DNA of 64,000 nt, from positions 5,526,501-5,590,500 of the forward strand of contig OU015568.1 of NCBI GenBank assembly GCA_907165135.1. The letters run 5' to 3'. A model generated the notes under the pieces. It saw only the letters and a program-made list of their open reading frames with translations. It ran no database searches and had not been told where the DNA came from. Shown one piece after another: positions 1 to 10,269 of this stretch (its first letter is position 1; the number at the start of each line of letters is the position of its first letter). Origin of the DNA: Oikopleura dioica. Its lineage: Eukaryota; Chordata; Appendicularia; Copelata; Oikopleuridae. Position numbers and translations under genes: made by a program.

Positions 1-307
1 ACCGATTTCAAAACAAGATGAACTGCCCTTCCCTGGCGGCTGACAAATGCTCAGATTGCGGTTCAAAAAGCCGCATCTTATCATTTTATCCGCAGCTCAT
101 CCCGTGGAAATTTCGCATCTGGTTTTTTTTCTGATAAGAAGGTCTATAAAACTTCGGAAAAATAAATAAAAATAAGAAAGAGAAATTAAATTCAAATTGA
201 ATTTTTTCTTCGATGAGGGTTTCAAGTCTCGTTCTCGGGGCTTTTGTCCACGCTGTAAGTTCCTGAGAGATGATTTTGATTGGAGGATTTTCAACCTTTT
301 TTTCTAG

Positions 308-3203
308 AACGAGGATGCAGGAGATGACATCATCTACACCGGTTGCCAAGCCGTCGCGCTCCGGAGCCAACCTGGCTGGGAAAACGTCGAGCTCAAGACC
401 GACGGGAGCAAGTGCGTGGCAGGCAAGGGCAGGGCCGTGACGACTTCTCAGCGATGGGATCAGCACCGAAACGAAACGACGGGCAAGTGGATCGTCCCCT
501 ATTACTTCAGCGAAGGGTACGAGAACCTCTCCCACGGGGGCCACAGCGGCGTCGACTCCATGAATGGAATCCGCGACCATCTTCGACACTTCGAAGAGCT
601 CACCTGCATCCAGATGAAAGAACTGACGACGTCGGAGGACTTCAACACGTACACCAATCGAATTCGCGTTTTCTGGAGCACGAGCGAAAGTTCCAACTGC
701 GCCAGCTACATCGGGCGAGTTTTCGGCGGAGACCAGACGATGTGGATGCGACCAGATTGCTACACCTGGAACGGCGGAACCACAACGAACCACGAGTTCA
801 TGCATGCCCTTGGCTTCAAGCACGAACACGTCCGGCCTGATCGAGATAATCACGTGGTCATTCATTCGAGCCTCGCTTCGAATGGCAATTACGTCAAGAT
901 GTCAACGAGCCAATGGCAGGATGTCAGCTCTCCTTACGATTTCAACTCGATTCTTCACTACTACTCCAGCTGGCAAGGCGATGGATATTCCATCGGTCTC
1001 CCTCCAGATGGCCAACAAGCTGCTCCAGTGAGCCGAACCTATCCATTCTCTGAGCAGGATATCGCCCAGTTGAGAGCTGTCTACCCATGCGACGATGTCG
1101 ACCCTTGCGATCCGAACCCATGCCCTTCTGGACAAATCTGCAGTGCCGGCACAACTGGCCAAGCAGTTTGCAAGTGCCCTCAAGGCTCCGTCCTCAACGC
1201 TGCTGGAGGATGTCAGGTCGTCGGTGGCATCGTTGTGGAAGAAAATTCCGATGTCGTCAATTTTGCCGGAATCAAAGTCCGCCGCAGCCCGATGGTAAAC
1301 ATCTACGATGCTGATGGAAACGACATCGATCTCGGCAGCAACTACGACATCGCTGCTGTTGCAGAAGTCGAAGAGTGCGGCGAATCCATGACCGACAACA
1401 ACTGCACCATTTGGAACAACTACGGATATTTTTACGGTACTTCCGCGTCGATGAATTACTTGACTTTCGGCGACGAAGGCAATTACCGACTTCGATACTT
1501 CCTCGACGACAATGGACAGGACTCGTTCCCAGACGCTTGGGTCATTTCTGACGAGTACGAAGTCAAGAGCTGGTACGAAGCACCTGGCTCGATTGCGTGG
1601 CATCGGGATCATTCCACGAAGCACTTCGGCGTCCCGCTCAACATCGAAGCTGCTCTTCGAGATGCCAATGGAAGCGTCATTGATTTCGGCCCAGGACCGA
1701 GAGATATTCAGGCGTGTCTTTGGCTTGCCGAGCCCGGAACTGCCGGAACTTTGAACGCTGTTGACCGAAATGATCTCTTCTATGATTGCGTCAGCGCAGA
1801 TCAATTTGGAAATTTTGACCTAAGCAACATCACGCTCTATGAAGCGGAAGGTGCGAGACTTCATGACTACAATAACACCGCCGTTCCTCCTGGCGACTAT
1901 TTCTTCCGTCTCCAGGTCGCCGTCATCGACAGCTGGCAGCACTGGGACAGCTGGATGCTCGACAAGTGGAATGACGATTCTATCTTCGATTCTGGAATTT
2001 TCACGCTGGCTCCTCTCTGTTACGAAGAATGCCACAAAAATGGGTTCTGTAATGCTACTGCGACGGTTTTCATGACCCCTGATTGCCAATGCAACGATGG
2101 ATACGAAGGCGACGGTGTCGACTACTGCATCAGGGTCATCGACGAATGCGCTTTCGGTGGCGTCTGTCCTGCTGGTCAAATCTGTGTTGACAAGCTCATC
2201 GGCTACGATTGCGTCTGCGAGCCCGGATTTGTCAAACACCCGGCTTTGATGGGCTGCGTTGATGTAGACGAGTGCGCTACTGCTATGCACGCTTGCAACG
2301 TCGGAACCAGCTGCGAAAACACCGATGGCGGATACCTTTGCAATCCCGATTTCACTGGCGTCACCTGCGATCCTGAATGCGAAGATGGTTACTTCTGCGA
2401 TGAGCTGACCGGAACATGCGAGGATGTTAACGAGTGCACGGCCGGAACTCACGATTGCAAGGACTTTGAATCGTGCAGAAATGTCAAGGGAAAGTTCATA
2501 TGCGACTTTGACAACTCCCAGTGCCGCGCTGATTTGCCAAGACCAGAGTGGAAAGGGGTAGGCCTTCTCAATCAGTATTCTCATTTTATATCGACTCGTA
2601 TTTATTTATTCAAAAATAGGGGAAAATTAATCGTCTAAAAAGCGAAATGGCATGCGATACGTCTTTGAATCTTCGACCGGCGCGGTCATGGCGATGAAGC
2701 TCAAGAACAAGTTCAAAAAGGTCAACGTCCGAAACGAACTCTACACCGGCGTGATCATGTTCACCAAGGACGTCTGCGGTGTCGATTTCCTCCGAGCGCT
2801 CCAAGACGGGCGGGTTCAAATTGAACTTGTCGATTCTTTCGCTTTGTATCAAATTCACGACTTCCACTACAAAAACAAGCAGAAGTATACTGCTATTGGC
2901 TTTACTTTTGATCTTTTGAGCGTGGAAACTAAGGATATGCCCTGGGCTTTCAAGGTAAAACTGGCAAGAAATTGAGATACAATCTCTTTTCAGTCTGGTG
3001 TTCCAACCAAAAACATGGGCTCCGACGATGTCTACATCTCTTTCACCGGCCTTGAGCTCGTCAACTGGCTGACCAACCAGGACAACTGTCTTCTACTCGG
3101 CGCTCAAGCTGCTCTCCCTTACGAAGATTTCTCCGAACTCGATCGAGCCTGCTTCGTTGATTTGAAGACCTTCTGGCAGACTCCACCTCTTCCCAATCCT
3201 TGA
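308..3203 (+). CDS. Astacin-family metalloprotease with EGF-like repeats (5' end missing)
   Basis: Secreted zinc endopeptidase of the astacin (M12A) family. Exons read 308-2557, 2643-2954 and 2994-3203, joined in frame by GT-AG introns; the frame is open back to the acceptor at 306-307 and earlier exons were not found. The zinc site HEFMHALGFKHEH is encoded near 791-829 and is followed by RPDRD. The Met-turn reads SILHY, so the usual methionine is replaced by leucine, which is odd for an active astacin. An EGF-like module (CDPNPCPSGQIC) follows, then about 290 residues of unknown beta-rich sequence, then several calcium-binding EGF-like repeats (DVDECA, DVNECT) and about 170 C-terminal residues I do not recognise. 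An AATAAA lies near 3270. Family assignment is secure; the substrate is unknown. Confidence 0.92.
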
Positions 3204-3383
3204 AAATTGGAAGACTCATTTTTGTGGAAAACTGACTTGGCCCTGATCTGACTACGAGTTGTTTGAATACAATAAATTTCCTTATTTTTCTTGCATCAAA
3301 ATTTGAGTCGTTTACATGTATATTTTAAGTATAATATGTATATTTGGTGATGTTTATGTAACACAAAAGGAGTGATTTTGAAG

Positions 3384-4105
3384 TCAGTACATTTGATTAG
3401 GGATTTGTGGGCCCGGTTGAGTGACTACAGCAGACTGAGTTGGAACAACGATGAGGGAAGGATGAGTCTGAAGCTCGTGTTGGACCATAGCGCAGATTTG
3501 ACAGCATAAAATCGCGAGACAATCACTTGAAAAACGTAAGAATTGCATGTTTTTTTAACTACTTACACAAACTGATCTCTTTTCAAGCTATGTTTTTCCT
3601 GAATTTGTCGTCGATGTCGATAAACCAACACTTTTTCCATCTAAAAAACGGACAAAAATTGGCCAACTTCTGTTGATCCGGAACTAACACACCAATCAAG
3701 AGAACAACAACACCATCCAATCATGCTACTTTGATCTGTAGCAATAAGCTGGGGTGCATACAGAACAACCCAAAGTCTCCAAAACACACCAGCAAGGAAG
3801 ATTATCTCACCAGAACAGAAAAGTGCTGTAAGAGGTCTTGCTTTCGACTCGTCCAAAACTTTTTGGGTGGAGTAAAATGTCAGAAATGAGCAAAAATACG
3901 TTTTTAAGCAAATTCCAGCATCGCAGTGGAAGAGTGAATGATTGAAATCAGGTTTTTGAATCATTATTGGCTGTATCTGGCTGTCAATTTATTTGTTAAA
4001 TAATAATTTTTGCGCTCAAACTGAGTTTTTTGAAAGCAATTCCTGTCCACTTGCAGGGACCATCCGACTGGGCTCAGAAATAACGGGCTCCTTGTTGTCA
4101 AACAT
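3384..4105 (-). CDS. PLAC8/cornifelin-like cysteine-rich protein
   Basis: The C-terminal exon (about 3522 down to 3384) reads DCLAILCCQICAMVQHELQ and ends with a stop, which matches the CCxxCxxxQxxxE signature of PLAC8-family proteins. The exon before it contains RHRRQIQEKHSLKRDQF, like the family's RxRxxxxI segment. Farther upstream a reading frame gives VCFGDFGLFCMHPSLLLQIK, resembling the CF-D-G-C core. The proposed start at 4105 gives MFDNKEPVISEP. The middle exon limits are uncertain because frames shift between the recognisable blocks. Family members are small, often membrane-associated proteins of poorly known function. Family call moderate, gene model weak. Confidence 0.5.
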
Positions 4106-4349
4106 CTTCAAAAATGTAAAATGAAAACTAACGAAAACAAGGAGAAAAAATGCAGTAGATCAACAAAGCACAGACAGTTCTAGAGATAGCGTTTTAGGAG
4201 AAAATCCCGATCGAATGAAATCAACAATGAGAATCTGTAAAACATACATTTTCGTTGATTATTTGCTTGTTTTCCAATTTATTTGCTCAAAATTTCAAAA
4301 GCAAAAACAAGGCCGGCTCTGAATACAAGTCAAAGTAAAGAGAAAAAAC

Positions 4350-4998
4350 ATGAAGCTTTCCGGGCTCTTTTGCCTAATTTCTTCGGCATTGTAAGGCTTG
4401 AACTCTTAATCCCTTTCTTAATTATTCTTCTTAGCGCTGGAACATGCAACTTTCCGGACAAAACCGGGGTTCTTCCTGAAGGCGGTTGTCCCAGCACCTG
4501 CGCCATCTACAAGAGAATCGAAGAAGTCGAAAGACTGGTCAATGAAGAATGGACGAAAGTCAAGGTCAACTTCGAAGGAAGCTACGACAAGAGCGGCGAG
4601 TACAGCAGCAGCAGGGAAATCCTCGAGCAGCTGTTGATCCGACTCCAGAAAATCAAAAAATCGAGCATGTCCGAAGCCGAGAAGTTCCGAGCCTACCTCA
4701 ATGAGTACAACAACGCTAACGTCCCAGCCGTAAGAGCCCTTTTCCAATCCCTCTTTTTCTTCTATTCCTAGATCATTGCCGACCAAGAAAAACGAACTGC
4801 ACAACTTGAGGAGCGCCGCGGAAATCTTCACTCTCAATACATTCGTAAGGCTCAACCCTCCATTTCCCTTGTTAAAAAAGCATTCTAGAGGACAAGACCG
4901 AATTCATCCAGCTCACGACTTTCTGCCTCCTGAACTTCAAAGAATACGGCGAGCATATTTGCGACGTCCGAAGCTTCGCCGACGGCCTCAATCTCTAA
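4350..4998 (+). CDS. Small secreted helical protein, unrecognised
   Basis: Four exons (4350-4390, 4435-4729, 4772-4844, 4889-4998) join in frame with GT-AG introns. The first exon encodes a signal peptide (MKLSGLFCLISSAFAG) with an intron at its end, so secretion is likely. The mature chain is about 155 residues, charged and helix-prone (KRIEEVERLVNEEW; QEKRTAQLEERR), with a CPSTC cluster near the N terminus and FCLLNFKEYGEHIC near the C terminus. AATAAA follows at about 5026. It faces the gene at 5132-6041 tail to tail. No family recognised. Confidence 0.8.
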
Positions 4999-5131
4999 GA
5001 TGTCCGATTTTTTGATCTGATTCGAAATAAATTTTCGCCAAAACGGGTCTTTTTTCATTGAATTTATCAAAGTTTATTCGCTTGGAAACATTTTGATATG
5101 AATGCTGAACAGGGAAAGAAGCGCGCGGAAA

Positions 5132-6041
5132 TTAGCAAGATCCAGCTCGGTTCTTTCGGAACTTCCATTCGCCGATGACGTTCTTGGGCTTGTTGGACTC
5201 TCGGTAGCAGCTGGTGACGGTGTTGGGCTTGGCCTTCTCGGTGCCGGCGGCGTTGCATCGGGCGGCGCAGACGAGCTTCTTGCCCTTTCTCTTCGATCGG
5301 CAGGACTTGGATGGGTAGTCATCGAGTGGGGCGTCCTCGGTGACGCATGGGTCGACATCGGTGGGGCCAGCGCCGCATGGGCAGATGTTGGTCCAGGCGT
5401 GGATGTTGAGGAGACCGGGTCGCTTGAACTCGATGTTGGAGTCGATTCGTCGGTCACCGAACTCGTGGTTGGCCTAAAATTGTTTTTAATAATTGCTTAT
5501 GATTTTGGTCAAAATTTTTGACCAAGAATATATACCCAAAATTTCTACCAAAAATTTCGCCCAAAATTTTCGATCAAAAAATTTGGGCAAAATTTCGACC
5601 AAAATTTTTCGATCAAATATTTTGACCGAAAATGTCGATGAAAAATTTTGACCCGAAAATTTTGACCCAAAATTTTGACCAAAAATTTAATGAAAATTTT
5701 TCATTACTTCTTTTTCCCCTCTCTCTCTTTCTACTTACGATGAAGTCGATCTGGTAGATGTGAGCTCCGTCGTTCTCGCCCCAGTAGGTGACGTCATCGA
5801 CTGGTCCGGCGGCCTTGATGAAGTTGACTTCATCGTCGAAGGCGACGTAGACGGAGTCCTTGTTGGAGAACCAGTTTCCATCAGCGACGTGGTTGAGATC
5901 GGCCTGGACTCGGACGTTGAAGCAATCCTTGCATGTCCAGCTGTTGGTCACCGTGGTGGTGGCGCTGATATCAGTGCAGTAGGTCTTCCATTTGCAGGTC
6001 TTGGCGGCGGAGGCGGCGGCGATGAGGGAAAAAATCTTCAT
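5132..6041 (-). CDS. Secreted cysteine-rich protein, unrecognised
   Basis: Two exons, 6041-5739 and 5473-5132, join in phase 0 by a GT-AG intron. The start gives MKIFSLIAAASAAKTC, a signal peptide. The mature protein of about 200 residues has at least 13 cysteines in pairs or short clusters (CKDC, CPCG), many NxxD/DxD stretches and a basic central patch (SKRKGKKL). Codons ending in C are strongly preferred, suggesting high expression. A TATA-like stretch lies near 6106 and an AATAAA on this strand near 5073-5078. The 265-bp intron is full of short imperfect repeats of the type AAAATTTTGACC. The pattern suits an abundant extracellular structural protein, but this is inference. Confidence 0.8.
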
Positions 6042-7204
6042 TTTTTTAATGAATTCAAATCCTTTTTCGGTTTTGAGCTGAGTTCTTGAAACAACTGCGC
6101 GGTTAAATAGTACTCCGCGGGGTTACGATTCCTCAGGTGGCGCGCGCGAGCGAAAAAAAATGAAAAGAGAGAGAGAGGGAAAGAGATCGAGGTACCAGGA
6201 GACATGAGTTTTAGAAAGACGCCGCGAAATTGCTACGTTTGCTTGTAATGAAAAATAACTTTGCGATCTGTAATTAACTTCTGTATTTTTCGTCGTAACA
6301 TTTTAGAAGATATTGAACTTTGGAATTCCCGAAAAAGAAAAGGGCATCATTCCAAAGTCATGCTGAAAAATTCGTGAAAAATCTTGTTTTGCGATGTCTA
6401 CACCCTTAATTTTCAACATGATAAAATTCTTGAGATGGCAAGCTTGATAGCCCTCTTTTCAATATTTGATCCGTCTCAAACAATAACTCTGTTGAAAAAT
6501 ACACAAAGGTCAATTATCCATCTCGCCCATCCCAAGATCTCAAGACCTCTCTTGCTGGTCTAGTACTGTTTGTTCAAATCACGTGATCGTCTTTTTCTCC
6601 CCTGTCTCGAGCTTGGTACTGTCGTTATCGCGGGTCTAGTGACCAAAATCATCAAAACAAGTCCCTTTTTTATCCTCCTTTCCGTCCACGGGTTAAATCA
6701 AGAAACGGGTTAATTAAGGTCACGTAAAAGAAATCTTTTGCCGCCCAATTAGCTCCATAAAACGGCCATGATTCCGGCCTAGTTTCTAAAAGTTTCATAA
6801 AATCGTAAAAAAAAGGCGATGATTCATTAGAAAAACAGACTCTCTCATTCAAACAGAATCATGAATTGAGACAGCCAAAATTTGATCGAGTTCAAAATTG
6901 AAACTGAAACAGAAAAATTTTCGCTTTTCATTTTGGAGCTTTTGTGAAAAAATAAAGAGCGCTTTGAATTGATATTATTGAAAAGGGCAATTTACAAAGC
7001 GGCGGGGAGGCCAAGCGCGAGCTTTTTTACACTGAAATCTGCCAGAGACGATTTTTCTAGCGAAGATTTGGAAAAAAAGAGAAATATTGAATGAAGAGTT
7101 CCATCATGAAAAATGAAGATTAATGAAGAAAAGTATTTTTTCTAGCCAAATACGGAGTACTTATTTATGACGTTGCGTAAAAGGTAACTATTATATCTAA
7201 TAAC
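6042..7204. other. Gene-poor spacer
   Basis: About 1.1 kb upstream of the secreted cysteine-rich gene. A purine tract (GAGAGAGAGGGAAAGAGA) sits near 6167-6186. No open frame has protein-like composition, and no RNA gene was recognised. Confidence 0.5.
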
Positions 7205-7604
7205 TTAAGGGGGGGGTCGACGAGAATCGGGATTTTTTCAACCAAAATTCCGGAAAAACCCGCTTTGAATCGAAAATTCTGATTGGTCAGGTGACTAGAA
7301 AAGGGTTTGAAAAATACAGCGGCGAAAACTAGAAAAAATTTTGACCAGAAAAAATGGGCGTAATCGTGGCTCAAAGTGGACCCAAAATTGCAATTTCGGC
7401 AATTTTCCGATTTTTTCGCTATTTTTTTTCTGCCAAATTTGGTAATGAAGTGCACGAAATTCCTGCAAAAACTCGTGAAACTCATTGCCGCTGTATTCGA
7501 AATACCCTCCTGTTCTCACCTGATAAGTCAAAATATATTTACCGAATCGGGTTTTTCGGGAAAATTGGTTTAAAAATTCTGATTCTCGTCGACCTCCCCC
7601 TTAA
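7205..7604. repeat. Palindromic element with TTAAGGGGG termini
   Basis: The left end begins TTAAGGGGGGGGTCGACGA and the right end is its inverse (TCGTCGACCTCCCCCTTAA). Inverted similarity runs inward through the CCGGAAAAACCCG and CGGGTTTTTCGGG segments. This is the structure of a non-autonomous DNA transposon or foldback element. The TTAA ends may include a TTAA target duplication, as in piggyBac-like elements. Confidence 0.7.
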
Positions 7605-7771
7605 ACTCTTTAAAATATTCATAAATTTAAATGATTCCCTTTGACTTGAATTAATTCACTATCATTAAATGATTATATTTATTACTGTTAAGGACCTCCC
7701 CCACGGTTTCTGCCGAAATCGGCCTCGCGCGAATCAAAATTATGAGAAACCTGTATTTTTTAAAGTCTTAT

Positions 7772-8070
7772 ATTAAGGGGGGGTCGACGAGGATCGGGAT
7801 TTTTGCAACCGAAAATCCGGGAAAACCTGATTAGATAGGTAAAATGAGAATATATTGGTAAAAAGAGAAGAGTTGAAAAAATTTGGCTAGAAAAGTCGGT
7901 CAAAAATCCCGTCAAAGTAGGACCATTTTCGCGAAAATGCACCAAAAATGGTCATTTTTTATAATTTACCCCCTAAATCTCGCTTTTGTCAAATGATTTA
8001 GGGCTCATTTCGATTCGTACAAGCGAAATAACGTTCATCCCTGAAAAATTCACGTCGACACCCCCTTTAA
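7772..8070. repeat. Second, diverged copy of the TTAAGGGGG palindromic element
   Basis: The left end TTAAGGGGGGGTCGACGAG is almost identical to the element at 7205. The right end (CACGTCGACACCCCCTTTAA) is a decayed inverse. The interior differs, so only the ends are shared. Confidence 0.6.
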
Positions 8071-8212
8071 GCTATTTCCCTCTACTTTGGGAATAGTTTT
8101 TCATTATGGGTTTTTGAAAGAAACTCTCGCAGATTTACTTTATTTGATCGACCCCAAAATTTTTGAAAAGCCCACATTTTGAATGATTTTAGACAAGTAA
8201 TAATTTTTCTAG

Positions 8213-8699
8213 TTTACGATATCCATGCCGAATCGTGATTTTCCTGAGCTTCATCGTCATATTCATCGATTGGGGTCTTCTGCTCAGATTCAGCGATGAG
8301 CAAAACCCTTGCACGGATGAAACAAACTTAACCCTCTTCGGCGCTGGGTGTCTTTTTGGATACGTTCCGATTCTCACCTCCGTGGCGATTTTGAAACAAC
8401 ACATGGCCAGAAAAGGCCTTCTACTCGCCTCGGCTGTTTCGTCCGTGATTTTGTCAATTTACGATTTTTCCCAGTCGAGTCAGTTGAAATGCAACGTGGC
8501 GCTTGGAGTGCTGCTGATTTTGCAGGGAGCGGCGGCGGGAGTGATCGTCATCTTATCTGGATACATGTGGTTCTTCCTCGGCCGGCCGGGCGAACGTTTA
8601 TCCCCGGAGGAAGAGAACTCGCCAGAGGTCACCGGCCAAAATGACCTCCCGCCTGATTATGATCGCGCTGTTAGAGGTAATTTTAGACTTGAAGAATAA
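8213..8699 (+). CDS. Four-pass membrane protein with PPxY tail (5' exon not found)
   Basis: The exon opens after the acceptor at 8211-8212 and stays open to a stop at 8699. It encodes four hydrophobic segments: IVIFLSFIVIFIDWGLLL, LTLFGAGCLFGYVPILTS, LLLASAVSSVILSIYDF, and LGVLLILQGAAAGVIVIL. The acidic cytoplasmic tail contains LPPDYDRA, a PPxY-type motif that binds WW domains of NEDD4-like ligases. Architecture and tail match the gene at 10270-11732, so the two look like diverged paralogues. The start codon and first exon are not visible. No named family recognised. Confidence 0.65.
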
Positions 8700-8964
8700 T
8701 GGAAAATGGATAAATATTTGCATTTTAAATTTTTAAAGGAAAAGACACATTTTTACTTCAAGAAATTACGTCTTCAAGATCATAAAAGAGGAGTTGAAAG
8801 CATTTTTAGATAGTGATACCCTTAATTAAAAGGCTAAAAGGCATTTTTCTTGGAAAATAAAGCTGATTTTTAGCACAAAACTGATAATTATCCAAGAATT
8901 ATGGCCAATTTAACGCTCAAAATAGTCATTTTGATTTAAACTATTCCAGTAATTGCTTGATTAA

Positions 8965-9118
8965 AGTAGGGATACCCTTATTTAATAATTTTTTATAGAA
9001 AAAAAGCTCTTATCATATTTTAAAATCATCGTTATACATTCATATTACTTATGAAAATGACGATAAAAATTCGAAAAGACCTTATTTTTTCTATAAAAAA
9101 TAGAATAAGGGTATCACT
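8965..9118. repeat. Short element with GATACCCTTAT termini
   Basis: GGATACCCTTATTTAAT at the left is inverted at the right as AATAGAATAAGGGTATCAC. The same terminal motif recurs at many places, including 21799-21875, 21924-22026 and 27485-27728, so this is one copy of a small dispersed inverted-repeat family. Confidence 0.6.
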
Positions 9119-9351
9119 TTGAAAACTAAGTGTTTTAAAATAAGCTTGAAAATCTCGTTCTTTGATGCTTCTTTCTTTCTTTTTCGTCAAAAAAGGAATG
9201 TTTATGCTTGTTCGCTTAAATATTTTTTTAAGCCGAGAGTCACATAATATATCGAGTCCAAACAAAATGGGAAAGTTTGGTGTTTCGCTTAAAACAGCGC
9301 ATTTGTTACGAAACGCTCCGCACGCCACTCGTCGTTTCAGGAACTGAGCTT

Positions 9352-9567
9352 CTAAAAATACACGAGCAGTGTTTTTCCGTTTTCCGGAACTGATTCGCTG
9401 GAGCCCGGGTTCAAGGTGCAAATCTGGACAGAATCATGGTCGGTATTTCCACAACAACGATTTGCATCGTCGTCATGCAAGTTATACTTGAAGTCGTCAG
9501 GGTTTCCGCCAGGCACTTTTCGGTGGAAATGAGCGCTAATGGTAATGTTTCTTGGACGCTTTGCCAA
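9352..9567 (-). other. Possible exon of an unknown minus-strand gene
   Basis: The minus strand is open for 71 codons with protein-like content, including HFHRKVPGGNPDDFKYNL and RCCGNTDHDSVQICTL, ending just before a TATTTTTAG acceptor-like sequence. No flanking exons with matching phase were found. It may be part of a secreted-protein gene or chance. Confidence 0.25.
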
Positions 9568-9597
9568 GGGTTCAAATTAAAGAAATATTTATGAAAA

Positions 9598-9762
9598 ATT
9601 AAGGGGGTGTCTGGAGCCGACAAAAATCTCGACAAATTTTGCGTGGGCGGCTACTCGGCTCGTGATTGGCTTGTTCGCCGAACCCAGGCTTCGGATTGGT
9701 TGAAAATTTCCACGCAAAATTTTTCGAAATTTTAGTCGGTTCCAGGCACCTCCCCGGTATAT
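9598..9762. repeat. HP2 hairpin MITE
   Basis: The left end GGGTGTCTGGAGCCGACAAA and the right end GTCGGTTCCAGGCACCTCCC are inverted. Between them lie the family landmarks GATTGG and CACGCAAAATTT. Other HP2 copies: 25843-26013, 29594-29764, 39660-39808, 40306-40464, 47692-47852 and 48207-48366. Confidence 0.8.
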
Positions 9763-9793
9763 CATATACCGTATATCATATACGGTATATGCC

Positions 9794-9989
9794 TTGCTCG
9801 GCAACATGTGTAGAAAACCTGAGTCAGGTTCCAAAAGCTAAAATGAAAAGCCGCGTAGCGGCTTTTAAAAGCGAAGCCGCTTGATTAAATATTTAGCTGA
9901 GCGGCTTCTGTTTTAGAAAAGCCGCGACGCTGCTTTTTATTTTAGCTCTTCTGAAACTAACTCAGGTTTTCTACACAGGTTGGCGAGAC
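9794..9989. repeat. HP1 hairpin element carrying GCCGC palindromes
   Basis: The left arm GCTCGGCAACATGTGTAG then AAAACCTGAGTCAGG is inverted at the right as CTCAGGTTTTCTACACAGG then TTGGCGAG. The interior contains short palindromes of the type AAAAGCCGC with GCGGCTTTT. Confidence 0.75.
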
Positions 9990-10042
9990 AAGAGCTATCT
10001 GTTTAAATTTTGGCCGATTTTGGCCAATCAAAGAAACTCATC

Positions 10043-10133
10043 GAAACGCCGCTTGCGGCTTCGGAAATAACAAAATTGAAGCCGTGCAACGCGCGGCTTT
10101 TTTTATTGTCCTCGAAGCCGCAAGCGGCTTTTT
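10043..10133. repeat. GCCGCTTGCGGC palindrome pair
   Basis: CGCCGCTTGCGGCTTCG is inverted about 70 bp later as CGAAGCCGCAAGCGGC, with a GCCGCGC-type hairpin between. The same compound hairpin recurs at 11217-11362, 30563-30790, 49965-50222 and 59887-60017. Confidence 0.6.
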
Positions 10134-10269
10134 CATGAAAATCTTGCATAAAGGAGTCTGCATGTCTTACTTTCTATTGAATTAAAACGATTGCTTTAAA
10201 AAAAGCATCGCAATGAGTTTGTATTGAAAACGCAGATTACACGAAAGGCGAAATGAACGCAAAATAGAA

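Noticed and set aside
86-865. Long minus-strand frame opposite the astacin exon
   Set aside because: It is the complement of a clear zinc-protease exon and has no family features; GC-rich codon bias of the true gene keeps the antisense open.
902-1804. 300-codon minus-strand frame
   Set aside because: Antisense shadow of the same astacin/EGF gene; its residues mirror the codon use of the sense frame.
5102-5521. Plus-strand frame of 139 codons
   Set aside because: Antisense to exon 2 of the secreted cysteine-rich gene; Val/Gly/Leu-rich composition is typical of a shadow.
6670-6852. 60-codon minus-strand frame in the 6-7 kb spacer
   Set aside because: No codon bias, no flanking splice sites in phase, no recognisable motif.
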